From contig JAJCKG010000010.1 in the NCBI GenBank assembly GCA_020558355.1, positions 62,001 to 126,000 on the forward strand: DNA of 64,000 bases. The letters are read 5' to 3'. Shown here one piece after another: positions 28,411 to 36,045 of this stretch. Under the pieces are notes generated by a model that worked only from the letters and a program-made list of their open reading frames with translations, was not told the origin of the DNA and did no database searches. The number at the start of each line of letters is the position of its first letter. Position 1 is the first letter of the stretch. This stretch comes from a bacterium 210820-DFI.6.37 (GTDB taxonomy: Bacteria; Bacillota; Clostridia; Peptostreptococcales; Anaerovoracaceae). The position numbers and the translations under genes are program-made.

Positions 28411-28462
28411 TTTGTTGATATTCCGCAAATATCGAAAACGATATTTCCTGCATAATAAAAAA
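28411..28462. repeat. 52-bp dispersed element, copy 1 (upstream of spoIIIAA)
   Basis: A 52-base sequence that recurs at 52420-52471 with only two mismatches. Its core is a hairpin AAATATCG-AAAA-CGATATTT (28427-28446), flanked by TTTGTTGATATTCCG before and CATAATAAAAAA after. Here it lies between the CorC terminator and spoIIIAA, 63 bases before that start codon. The function is unknown: it could be a protein-binding site or a small dispersed repeat. A match to a sporulation sigma factor promoter was looked for and not found convincing. Confidence 0.7.
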
Positions 28463-28525
28463 GAGTAATAAAACCTTGTCCACCGAATAGAATGTACAAA
28501 ACAAAAGGGAAAAGAGGTACGAGAG

Positions 28526-29416
28526 ATGAACAACTTAGAACAGATCCTGAATAAGCTTCCGGAAAACATCCGAGGGCCGGTAGCCGATCTGCCGGAGCAT
28601 GTACTGAAAGGGCTGGAAGAGATCCGTATCCGGGCCTGCGGGGATATCCGCGTGGTCTCCAGAAATCAGGAGATCCTTGTGGCTCTGAAAAAACAGGCAG
28701 GAGTCACAGGGGGAGACCTGGAGACGATTTTAAACAACCTGCTGGATTATTCCTACTACGCCTATGAAGAAGAACTGGCAAAGGGCTACATAACCATTGA
28801 AGGCGGTCACCGGGTAGGGGTCTGCGGCAGAGCTGTTTTGGACAAGGGAAAGGTGACGCTGATCAAAGATATTTCATCACTGAATATCCGGCGGGGCAGG
28901 GAGATCCCCGGCGCGGGAGAACGGGCGCTTCCCCATGTTCTGGACAAGGAAACAGGGCTTCAGAACACGTTAATCGTTTCCCCGCCAAAGTGCGGAAAAA
29001 CTACTCTTCTGAGAGATCTGATCCGGCTGCTCAGCGGCAGCGGCGTACGGATCGGGCTGTGCGACGAGCGCTCTGAGATTGCGGGGACCTTTCAGGGAAG
29101 GCCTTCCTATGACCTGGGGCCGAGAACCGATGTTCTGGACGGATGCCCAAAAGCCGAAGGTATGATTATGCTGATCCGGGCCATGGCGCCGGACGCGGTG
29201 GCTACGGATGAAATTGGAAAAGAAGAGGATATGGAAGCCATCGAAACCGCGGTCTGCGCGGGAGTAAAGGTGCTGACCACCATTCATGGAAAAAGCTACG
29301 ATGACGTGATTGCTTCCAACATCGGTCCGCTGGTATCGAAAGGCGTTTTTTCAAGATTGATTTTTCTGACCAACCAGCCCCGGACCGGAACCATCGGGGA
29401 GATCCTGCATGTTTAA
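28526..29416 (+). CDS. spoIIIAA: Stage III sporulation protein AA (ATPase)
   Basis: A 296-residue secretion-type ATPase, first gene of the spoIIIA operon expressed in the mother cell after engulfment. The P-loop is VSPPKCGKTTLLRDLIRLL and the acidic Walker B-like segment is AVATDEIGKEEDMEAI. It is thought to power the SpoIIIA-SpoIIQ channel between mother cell and forespore. The length is normal. AGAGGT lies about nine bases before the ATG. It overlaps spoIIIAB by 8 bases. Confidence 0.96.
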   Translation: MNNLEQILNKLPENIRGPVADLPEHVLKGLEEIRIRACGDIRVVSRNQEILVALKKQAGVTGGDLETILNNLLDYSYYAYEEELAKGYITIEGGHRVGVCGRAVLDKGKVTLIKDISSLNIRRGREIPGAGERALPHVLDKETGLQNTLIVSPPKCGKTTLLRDLIRLLSGSGVRIGLCDERSEIAGTFQGRPSYDLGPRTDVLDGCPKAEGMIMLIRAMAPDAVATDEIGKEEDMEAIETAVCAGVKVLTTIHGKSYDDVIASNIGPLVSKGVFSRLIFLTNQPRTGTIGEILHV

Positions 29417-29921
29417 AGGAATACTGTGCCTTGTAGTCATCCTTGCCTGCGGAGGTCTGGGAATGATAAAATCGCAGACTTACAGCCAGCGGCTTACAGA
29501 GCTTACCGGTCTGACCGATATGCTCCAGATGCTCCGAACAGAAATGAGCTACCGGAAGGACCCGCTTCCAGCGGTTTTTTCCAGAATCTCTGCTTATAAA
29601 GATACCGTTGCTATGGACATCCTGTGGGAATGCGGCCTTCGGATGAAAGAAAGTCTTGACTTTAAACAGTGCTGGCAGGAAGCCGTAGAAATAGCCTGCG
29701 CGGAAAGCTGTCTCACCGAAGGAGACCTGGCCATTGTAAAGGACCTGGGACTGCAGCTTGGAAAAAGCGACGTCCAGGGGCAGGCCTCTATGTTTTCTCT
29801 TGCGGAGGCAAAGCTGGAAGGGCAGATACGGGAAGCCACGAAAGACAAGGAAAGCAGAGGAAGGATGTACCGGGGCCTGGGATTTTCCATCGGTATCGTA
29901 ATTGCCGTAATTTTGATTTAG
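29409..29921 (+). CDS. spoIIIAB: Stage III sporulation protein AB
   Basis: A 170-residue protein with a membrane helix at each end (FKGILCLVVILACGGLGMIK and GLGFSIGIVIAVILI) and a helical middle part with LTGLTDMLQMLRTEMSYRKD. This is the GspF-like SpoIIIAB of the sporulation channel. It starts inside the end of spoIIIAA. Confidence 0.94.
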   Translation: MFKGILCLVVILACGGLGMIKSQTYSQRLTELTGLTDMLQMLRTEMSYRKDPLPAVFSRISAYKDTVAMDILWECGLRMKESLDFKQCWQEAVEIACAESCLTEGDLAIVKDLGLQLGKSDVQGQASMFSLAEAKLEGQIREATKDKESRGRMYRGLGFSIGIVIAVILI

Positions 29922-29934
29922 GAGAGTAACGCTT

Positions 29935-30135
29935 ATGACTATGGATATTGATATTATCTTTAAAATTGCAGCCATCGGCATTGCCATTGCTGTATTGAAC
30001 CAAATTCTGATTCGGGCGGGAAGAGAAGAGCAGGCTATGATGACTACGCTGGCCGGAATCATTATCGTACTGTTTCTCATCGTTCAGATGATCAGCGAAT
30101 TCTTCGACACAGTTAAGACGCTTTTCCAGTTTTAG
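29935..30135 (+). CDS. spoIIIAC: Stage III sporulation protein AC
   Basis: A 66-residue protein of two membrane helices (IDIIFKIAAIGIAIAVLNQI and MMTTLAGIIIVLFLIVQMIS), the normal size and form of SpoIIIAC. It lies 13 bases after spoIIIAB with AGGAGAG upstream. Confidence 0.95.
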   Translation: MTMDIDIIFKIAAIGIAIAVLNQILIRAGREEQAMMTTLAGIIIVLFLIVQMISEFFDTVKTLFQF

Positions 30136-30147
30136 GAGGGACGGCCT

Positions 30148-30531
30148 ATGGAAATCTTGCAGATTACAGCCATTGCCATAGGCGGAGTGATCATGGCCGC
30201 TGTAGTAAAAAATTTCAAGCCGGAGCTTTCTATTTATGTGGTACTGGCAACCGTTATTATTATTTTTCTCATGGCGCTGGACAAACTGACAGCGGTCTTT
30301 CAGTTCCTGGGAGCGATCTATGAGGATATGACCTACGGAAAAGACTTCTTTCCCATCATCATAAAAGTCCTGGTAGTAGCTTATTTGGCCGATTTTACTT
30401 CTCAGCTGTGCAAGGACGCGGGAGAGGGTGCGATCGGAGGAAAGGTAGAGCTGGCAGGTAAGATTGTGATTTTCTATCTGTCCATGCCAATCCTTTTAGC
30501 CATTTTGGAACTGATCAATTCAGTGCTTTGA
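30148..30531 (+). CDS. spoIIIAD: Stage III sporulation protein AD
   Basis: A 127-residue membrane protein related to SpoIIIAC, with about four helices and the segment FPIIIKVLVVAYLADFTSQL followed by CKDAGEGAIGGKVELAGKI, characteristic of SpoIIIAD. AGGAGG precedes the ATG. It lies 12 bases after spoIIIAC. Confidence 0.95.
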   Translation: MEILQITAIAIGGVIMAAVVKNFKPELSIYVVLATVIIIFLMALDKLTAVFQFLGAIYEDMTYGKDFFPIIIKVLVVAYLADFTSQLCKDAGEGAIGGKVELAGKIVIFYLSMPILLAILELINSVL

Positions 30532-30547
30532 GGAAGGAGGCGCTCAA

Positions 30548-31642
30548 GTGGAATATGAGTCCATTATAAAACAGCAGATGGAAGATCTGGACCTGTCTCA
30601 GCTGGAAGAAATCATGGACGACGCGGCAAAACAGAGCAATGGCATCTTTTCTTCCATATCAACGGATGAGATTGTACAGAGCCTGATTGACGGAAAGCCT
30701 CTCTTTGATTCAGAAGTAATCCTTCACAATCTGCTGGATGTATTTCTTTTGGAAGTGAAAGCGGGGGTAATTCTGGGCGTAGAAATCATCAGCATCTGCA
30801 TTGTTATGGGACTTTTAAAGAACTTTTCCAATTCCTTTGGGGAGAAACCAGTATCTACTCTGGGAACCGTAGTCTGCAGCTGTCTGGTAATCACTCTGTG
30901 TCTGAAAAATTTTATGACCACCTATGACATGTGTCTGGACGCGCTGAATATTATGACCCGCACCATGCAGATCCTGCTGCCCATTATGATCCCGCTGCTT
31001 ATCAGCATGGGAGGCTTTTCATCGGGAGGGGTTCTGAATCCAGTTATTACAGGAGCTATTACAGCCTTTAACACCGCCCTCCAGACCTTTATTCTGCCTC
31101 TGCTTTTTCTGTCCAGTATTTTCATTTTAATCAACAGTTTGACCGAAAAAGATTATGTGGGCAGGCTGGCTGTATTTCTTCGGAAAGCAGCCATTTTTTT
31201 CACCGGACTGGCAGTGACCATCTTTGCCGGGCTTACAGCCATACAGGGGCTGGTAACAAAGACTGCTGACGGGCTTTTGGTCAATACAGCCAGATATTCT
31301 GTAGATAACTTTGTGCCTATCGTAGGCGGGTTTGCCGCTGATTCCATTGATATGGTACTAAGCTGCGCGGCAGTCATAAAAAACGGCATTGGAGTTTTAG
31401 GGATTATCATTATCCTGTGTCTTCTGACCGCTCCGGTGCTAAAGCTTCTGGCGGTCGCGGTCATTTATAAAATAACCGCTATTTTAACAGAGCCCATTGG
31501 AAGCAAAGAAATATCGGCCAGTCTCAATGAAATGGGAAGCGCCGTTATTACCATGGCGGTGGTCCTGGGGCTGTGCGCCATGATGTTTCTTATTTTCTTA
31601 ACAATCATTATCAGCGTGGGAGGAGGCACCTTATGGAAGTAA
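30548..31642 (+). CDS. spoIIIAE: Stage III sporulation protein AE
   Basis: A 364-residue polytopic membrane protein, the likely central membrane component of the SpoIIIA complex. An N-terminal extracytoplasmic segment of about 75 residues is followed by seven or so helices; PIMIPLLISMGGFSSGGVLN and SLNEMGSAVITMAVVLGLC are typical. The start codon is GTG 30548, seven bases after AGGAGG. The end overlaps spoIIIAF by 10 bases. Confidence 0.95.
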   Translation: MEYESIIKQQMEDLDLSQLEEIMDDAAKQSNGIFSSISTDEIVQSLIDGKPLFDSEVILHNLLDVFLLEVKAGVILGVEIISICIVMGLLKNFSNSFGEKPVSTLGTVVCSCLVITLCLKNFMTTYDMCLDALNIMTRTMQILLPIMIPLLISMGGFSSGGVLNPVITGAITAFNTALQTFILPLLFLSSIFILINSLTEKDYVGRLAVFLRKAAIFFTGLAVTIFAGLTAIQGLVTKTADGLLVNTARYSVDNFVPIVGGFAADSIDMVLSCAAVIKNGIGVLGIIIILCLLTAPVLKLLAVAVIYKITAILTEPIGSKEISASLNEMGSAVITMAVVLGLCAMMFLIFLTIIISVGGGTLWK

Positions 31643-31800
31643 TGAAAGAATGGGTAAAAAATATTTTCATTCTGATCATGGCTCTTACCTTTATTGAAAT
31701 GCTGCTGCCCACCTCCAGAATGGAAAAATATATAAAATTCATCTTTTCCCTGGTGATCATGGCCACCATTCTGTCGCCCCTGCTGATTTTGCTGGAATAA
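31633..31800 (+). CDS. spoIIIAF: Stage III sporulation protein AF, truncated form
   Basis: Only 55 residues: MEVMKEWVKNIFILIMALTF, then a TSRMEKYIKF loop and a second membrane helix, ending ILSPLLILLE. This matches the first two helices of SpoIIIAF, but the whole soluble ring-building domain (about 130-150 further residues in Bacillus) is missing. The gap to spoIIIAG is just 40 bases, so a frameshifted remainder does not exist. The ATG at 31633 follows AGGAGG and lies inside the end of spoIIIAE. It is placed correctly between AE and AG, so the identity is secure despite the size. Confidence 0.85.
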   Translation: MEVMKEWVKNIFILIMALTFIEMLLPTSRMEKYIKFIFSLVIMATILSPLLILLE

Positions 31801-31840
31801 GCAGGCTAGCGTGAAATATATATATAAGGAGAGTGATCCA

Positions 31841-32239
31841 ATGCTTGAAAAATTAAAGAAAGATCCCAAATTGAAGGATCTGGCCATAAAGCTTATCGCT
31901 GTGCTGATCATCGCCGCGGTAGCCCTGTTGTCCTTTGATGTCTTCACACAGAATAAAGACGGGCGAAAGCAGATCATCGATGATGACGGCGGCACAGAAG
32001 CGGCCCTCTGTAAGATACTGACCGATATCAAAGGGGTGGGGGATGTGGATGTAATGCTCCAGTATGATGAAAACGACCAGATATCCGGCGCGATTGTTAC
32101 CGCGGAGGGGGCGGAAGATCCGGTTATACGAAATAATCTGGTCAACGCGGTCAGAGCGGTGTTCAACATACCCGTATCCAGCGTTATGGTCTTTGAAAAA
32201 GACAGCCAGGTTCAAAAGAATGGAGGAAAGGAATCATGA
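31841..32239 (+). CDS. spoIIIAG: Stage III sporulation protein AG
   Basis: A 132-residue protein with one membrane helix (about residues 15-33) and a compact domain with LCKILTDIKGVGDVDVMLQY and NNLVNAVRAVFNIPVSSVMV, the ring-building motif of SpoIIIAG. It is much shorter than the Bacillus protein (about 230 residues) because the linker and inserted sheet are reduced. ATG 31841 follows AAGGAG; an upstream GTG at 31811 is in front of that site. It overlaps spoIIIAH by four bases. Confidence 0.9.
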   Translation: MLEKLKKDPKLKDLAIKLIAVLIIAAVALLSFDVFTQNKDGRKQIIDDDGGTEAALCKILTDIKGVGDVDVMLQYDENDQISGAIVTAEGAEDPVIRNNLVNAVRAVFNIPVSSVMVFEKDSQVQKNGGKES

Positions 32240-32856
32240 GAAAACATAATATATGGGCAAAGGTAAAGAGACATAAAAAAATCGTCAGCGGCGTTCTGGT
32301 CATGGCCCTATGTCTGGGAGTAGTGACAGCTGTGGGAGGCGTTTTTCCATCACCGGATTCTGTAAAGAGCAGCAGCCAAATTCCGGAGCATGACGGCGAT
32401 GTGCTGGTAGACAGTATCAACGTCCAGGACGAATCCGATTCTGCCGCGAATACAGAAAAAAAAGACACAGAGCTGGTCACTTCCGATGATGTGAGCGACC
32501 TGGAAAATTCCGACACCTATTTTGAAGAAATGCGGGCTACCATCAATATGGACCGAAATGAAGTGATCTCCATGCTTACCGACGCGGAAACCAGTGCGAA
32601 AACCAGCGCGGAAAAAGAAAACGCCACTGAGAAAAAGCTAAAGCTTTTAGAGTATATGGAGCAGGAGCAGAATGTGGAAAACGCCATCAAGGCAAAAGGG
32701 CTCCCTGAGTGTCTTGTTCTCATTACCGACAGCGGAGTCAATGTGACCGTAAACAAGCAGGATCTGGATCAGTCCGATGTGGCAAAGATCTGTGATGTAG
32801 TTATGCGGGAAACAGGGAGAAAAGCTCCTGAAATCATCATTCAAAGCAAGTTTTAA
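32236..32856 (+). CDS. spoIIIAH: Stage III sporulation protein AH (SpoIIQ partner)
   Basis: A 206-residue protein: a basic N-terminus, one membrane helix (IVSGVLVMALCLGVVTAVGG), an acidic Ser-rich linker, and the ring-building domain from about residue 95 (TYFEEMRATINMDRNEVISM through CLVLITDSGVNVTVNKQDLD). In Bacillus this part binds SpoIIQ across the intermembrane space. It ends the spoIIIA operon; the next gene has its own vegetative promoter. Confidence 0.95.
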   Translation: MRKHNIWAKVKRHKKIVSGVLVMALCLGVVTAVGGVFPSPDSVKSSSQIPEHDGDVLVDSINVQDESDSAANTEKKDTELVTSDDVSDLENSDTYFEEMRATINMDRNEVISMLTDAETSAKTSAEKENATEKKLKLLEYMEQEQNVENAIKAKGLPECLVLITDSGVNVTVNKQDLDQSDVAKICDVVMRETGRKAPEIIIQSKF

Positions 32857-32861
32857 AACCA

Positions 32862-32890
32862 TTGTAATTACGAGACAGATTTGTTATAAT
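32862..32890 (+). promoter_or_regulatory. Promoter of the asp23-nusB operon
   Basis: TTGTAA at 32862-32867 and TATAAT at 32885-32890, 17-base spacer, with an extended -10 (TGT before TATAAT). It lies right after the spoIIIAH stop and would start a long run of housekeeping genes. Confidence 0.8.
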
Positions 32891-32913
32891 AAACTCCGAG
32901 GTAAAGAAGAATT

Positions 32914-33282
32914 ATGGCAAATGAACAAAAAAACGGAACCCTGAAAATTTCAGACGAAGTCGTTGCTGTCTGCGCCGCCAATGCCACCCTCAAAACCGCG
33001 GGCGTGGCAGATCTGGCGGGAGATTTTACCAATGCCCTTTCCAAAAGCATACTTGGAAAGGAGCTGCTTTCCAAAGGGGTGAAGGCCTCCCAGACAGAAG
33101 AGGGAGTCGTTGTAGATATATTCGTCATCGTGGACTATCAGGTCAATATACCGTCTGTAGCATGGGAAATTCAGGAGCATGTAAAAAATGAAATCATCTC
33201 CATGACAGAGCTTCCTGTAAAGACCGTGAATATCAATGTGCAGGGAGTCCGCGTACCCGAAAAGGAGGCACAGAACGCATGA
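32914..33282 (+). CDS. Asp23/Gls24 family envelope stress protein
   Basis: A 122-residue Asp23/Gls24-family protein. It has LKISDEVVAVCAANATLKTA, the segment SKGVKASQTEEGVVVDIFVI, and VPSVAWEIQEHVKNEIISMT, then TVNINVQGVRVPEK. These cytoplasmic proteins assemble near the membrane and are linked to cell wall stress. It overlaps nusB by four bases (ATGA), the common gene order in Clostridia. Confidence 0.93.
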   Translation: MANEQKNGTLKISDEVVAVCAANATLKTAGVADLAGDFTNALSKSILGKELLSKGVKASQTEEGVVVDIFVIVDYQVNIPSVAWEIQEHVKNEIISMTELPVKTVNINVQGVRVPEKEAQNA

Positions 33283-33686
33283 CAAGAACTGAAGCGAGGG
33301 AACTGCTGATGCAGTTGCTTTTTCAGATGGAAATACAGCAGGATTACAGCGATAAAATCAAACAACAATATTTGGAAGAACACTTTGCGGGAAGCGGACA
33401 GACGCCTTTCGCGAAAGAACTTCTCCAGGCTGTAACAGAGAATCTTTCCCAAATCGATGAAACCATTAACCGTTACAGTACCAAGCGGGATACGAGCCGA
33501 ATGGCAAAGGTGGATCTTGCCATTGTAAGGCTAGCTCTGGGCGAAGTCCTTTATATGGATCAGATTCCGGATCCTGTGGCTATTAATGAAGCCGTGGATA
33601 TGGCGAAAAAATACAGTGCCGATGAATCCAGAAAGTTTATAAACGGAATCCTCGGACAGATTGTAAAGAATAAAAATGCAGAGTGA
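33279..33686 (+). CDS. nusB: Transcription antitermination factor NusB
   Basis: A 135-residue helical protein with REARELLMQLLFQMEIQQD at the start and VAINEAVDMAKKYSADESRK then FINGILGQIVKN at the end, both diagnostic. NusB with S10 binds boxA of rRNA leaders. It overlaps asp23 at its start and the next gene by 11 bases. Confidence 0.96.
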   Translation: MTRTEARELLMQLLFQMEIQQDYSDKIKQQYLEEHFAGSGQTPFAKELLQAVTENLSQIDETINRYSTKRDTSRMAKVDLAIVRLALGEVLYMDQIPDPVAINEAVDMAKKYSADESRKFINGILGQIVKNKNAE

Positions 33687-34638
33687 AAAGGATTGTATAC
33701 TGGGGATCGACACCAGTAATTATAAAACTTCCGCGGCAGTAACCGACGCGAAGGGGAACATCCTTTGCGATCTGCGGCAGTTATTAAAGGTAAAACAGGG
33801 CGAACGAGGGCTTAGACAGTCAGACGCCCTTTTTCAGCATATAGAAAACCTGCCCCTTCTGCTGACCGAAGCGTTAAAGAGTGGCAGAGCGAAAAGAATC
33901 GCCGCGGTTTCCTTCTCAGAGCGTCCAAGACCGGTAGAGGGATCCTATATGCCTGTCTTCAAAGCCGGCATCAGTTTTGGAAAGACGGCGGCAGCGGCGC
34001 TGCAGGTCCCATGCTTTGGCTTTTCGCATCAGGAGGGACATATGGAGGCGATTAAAGCCTTCAGCTCCTTTAAGGATCGGGATTCGTTCCTATGCTGGCA
34101 TCTGTCCGGAGGAACCAGCGAGCTGCTGGCGGTGGAAAACGGTCAGATCCGTATCATCGGAGGCTCCAAGGATCTGGCTTTCGGTCAGGTTATTGACCGG
34201 ATAGGCGTTGCTCTTGGGATGGCTTTTCCGGCAGGCGAGGCTATGGATCAAAAAGCGCTGGAAGCGGAGACATCCTCCGCGTTTTTAAAAAAGGTTCCGT
34301 CAGACGGTCTGCGATTTAATCTGTCCGGCATCGAAACCCAATGCGGCAGGAAAACGCGGGAACTGGCCGGAAGCGGGACAGAGGTAAAGCCGCTGATCCG
34401 GGAACTGATGGACAAGCTGGCGCGGATCCTCATTGAAATTACAGAAAAGGCGGCGAAGGAGACTTCTATAACAGATATTATGTTTACCGGAGGCGTTTCT
34501 TCCAGCCTTTATATCAGCAGGAAACTGAACGAACATTTTGCGCGTTCGCCGCTCCTTGTTGATTTTGGACGGCAGGAGCTGTCTCAGGACAACGCGGTAG
34601 GAATCGCGCTTCTCGGGGGTAAAAAGCTATGGCCATAA
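33676..34638 (+). CDS. TsaD/Kae1-like paralogue (peptidase M22 fold)
   Basis: A 320-residue protein of the ASKHA fold related to TsaD. It starts KDCILGIDTSNYKTSAAVTD, has the metal-binding HxxGH as FSHQEGHMEAIKAF near residue 118, an SGGTSELLAVENG stretch, and DIMFTGGVSSSLY near the end. True TsaD makes the threonylcarbamoyl group of tRNA t6A with TsaB and TsaE. This shorter Firmicutes paralogue next to nusB and xseA lacks those partners here and its substrate is unknown. ATG 33676 lies inside nusB; it overlaps xseA by ten bases. Confidence 0.8.
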   Translation: MQSEKDCILGIDTSNYKTSAAVTDAKGNILCDLRQLLKVKQGERGLRQSDALFQHIENLPLLLTEALKSGRAKRIAAVSFSERPRPVEGSYMPVFKAGISFGKTAAAALQVPCFGFSHQEGHMEAIKAFSSFKDRDSFLCWHLSGGTSELLAVENGQIRIIGGSKDLAFGQVIDRIGVALGMAFPAGEAMDQKALEAETSSAFLKKVPSDGLRFNLSGIETQCGRKTRELAGSGTEVKPLIRELMDKLARILIEITEKAAKETSITDIMFTGGVSSSLYISRKLNEHFARSPLLVDFGRQELSQDNAVGIALLGGKKLWP

Positions 34639-35849
34639 AGCCTGTACGAGTTTCACAACTGAATGGATATATCAAACGGATCCTGCAGACGGATCCGCTG
34701 CTTGGAAATATTTCCGTGACAGGAGAAGTTTCCAACTTAAAATTTCATGGCTCCGGTCATGTGTATTTTTCTCTGAAGGACGAAAGCAGCAGACTGAGCT
34801 GTTTCCTCCCCGCGGAGCGGGCAGAGAGCCTTCGCTATGAATTATCGGAGGGAATGGAAATTACCGCCAGCGGATATATTTATCTATATGAGCGGGGCGG
34901 AAGCTATTCCCTTAATATTAGAGACATTGAAGTGGCTGGAATCGGAAACCTTTCCATCGCCTTTGAAAAGCTAAAGGCAAAACTGGAAGCAGAGGGTATA
35001 TTCGACCCGGCCCATAAAAAACCGCTTCCCTTTTTTCCGGAAAAGATTGCTGTGATTACATCGGAAACAGGAGCGGCAGTACGGGATATCCTGAAAATTA
35101 TAAAAACAAAAAACAATTATGTAGATATCCTGATCTATCCTGTGCTGGTCCAGGGACCGGCAGCAGCGGGACAGATCGCGGAGGCTATTACGGATGTAAA
35201 CCGAAAGTGGCCGGAAATGGATCTTATCATTACCGGACGAGGCGGCGGCGCCATGGAAGAGCTGTGGGCCTTCAATGAAGAAATCGTCGCCCGAAGCATC
35301 TACCAGTCGAAGATTCCTGTGATTTCCGCGGTAGGGCACGAAACAGATTTTACCATTGCGGATTTTGCGGCGGACCGGCGGGCGGAAACGCCCACAGCGG
35401 CGGCCCATATGGCGGTTCCGGATATCCAGGAGCTGAAGGCCCTTACCCATGAGTTTAAAAAACAGCTCCAAGAAGCGTTGACAGCCTGTATCCGAGGAAA
35501 GGAAGCGGCCCTTGAACGGCTGAATCTTGAAGCCTTCAAGCGGGATCTGGAGAGCCGGATCGTAGTAGAACAGATGCGGCTGGATACTATAAGAACAGAA
35601 AACCTTCATCAAATCACAGCCTTACTGAATTCCTACGAAAAAGAGATAACAACGCGCAAAGCCGCTTTGGATTCTCATGATCCCAGGGCCATCATGGACA
35701 GAGGTTATTCCGCTGTGCTGGACAGCGGCGGCAGACTGATCGGGTCCCTGAACCAGCTGGATCCGGGGCAATCCCTGACGATCGTAATGAAAGATGGACA
35801 GGCCGACTGTACCGTAACAGAAATAAGGAGGAACAGCCATGACAGCTGA
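34629..35849 (+). CDS. xseA: Exodeoxyribonuclease VII large subunit
   Basis: A 406-residue protein. The N-terminal OB-fold has VSQLNGYIKRILQTDPLLGN and GEVSNLKFHGSGHVYFSLKD; the catalytic part has ITSETGAAVRDILKI, LIITGRGGGAMEELWAFN and SAVGHETDFTIADFAADRRA, followed by a coiled-coil region that binds XseB. ExoVII degrades single-stranded DNA. It overlaps both neighbours. Confidence 0.97.
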   Translation: MAIKPVRVSQLNGYIKRILQTDPLLGNISVTGEVSNLKFHGSGHVYFSLKDESSRLSCFLPAERAESLRYELSEGMEITASGYIYLYERGGSYSLNIRDIEVAGIGNLSIAFEKLKAKLEAEGIFDPAHKKPLPFFPEKIAVITSETGAAVRDILKIIKTKNNYVDILIYPVLVQGPAAAGQIAEAITDVNRKWPEMDLIITGRGGGAMEELWAFNEEIVARSIYQSKIPVISAVGHETDFTIADFAADRRAETPTAAAHMAVPDIQELKALTHEFKKQLQEALTACIRGKEAALERLNLEAFKRDLESRIVVEQMRLDTIRTENLHQITALLNSYEKEITTRKAALDSHDPRAIMDRGYSAVLDSGGRLIGSLNQLDPGQSLTIVMKDGQADCTVTEIRRNSHDS

Positions 35850-36030
35850 AAAAAACATTACCTTTGAAGAAGCGCTGAAAAAACTGGAAGCGAGCTCAGA
35901 AAATCTGAAAAAAGAAAATATCACGCTGGAGGACGCGCTGAAAAACTTTGAGGAAGGAATTGCCTACTATAATCAGTGCAGCGAAATCCTAAACAGCGCG
36001 AAACAGAAAATAGAAACCTATTCAAAATAG
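35839..36030 (+). CDS. xseB: Exodeoxyribonuclease VII small subunit
   Basis: A 63-residue protein with NITFEEALKKLEASSENLKK and ITLEDALKNFEEGIAYYNQC, the standard XseB. It overlaps the end of xseA by 11 bases, which keeps the two subunits coupled. Confidence 0.97.
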   Translation: MTAEKNITFEEALKKLEASSENLKKENITLEDALKNFEEGIAYYNQCSEILNSAKQKIETYSK

Positions 36031-36045
36031 ACAGGAGGGATTACA

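Noticed and set aside
28411..28525. Sporulation sigma-E promoter of spoIIIA
   Set aside because: Expected biologically, but no pair of -35 and -10 elements at the right spacing was convincing; CATAAT at 28451 lacks a partner.
31801..31840. Frameshifted remainder of spoIIIAF
   Set aside because: Only 40 bases lie before spoIIIAG, far too few for the missing domain in any frame.
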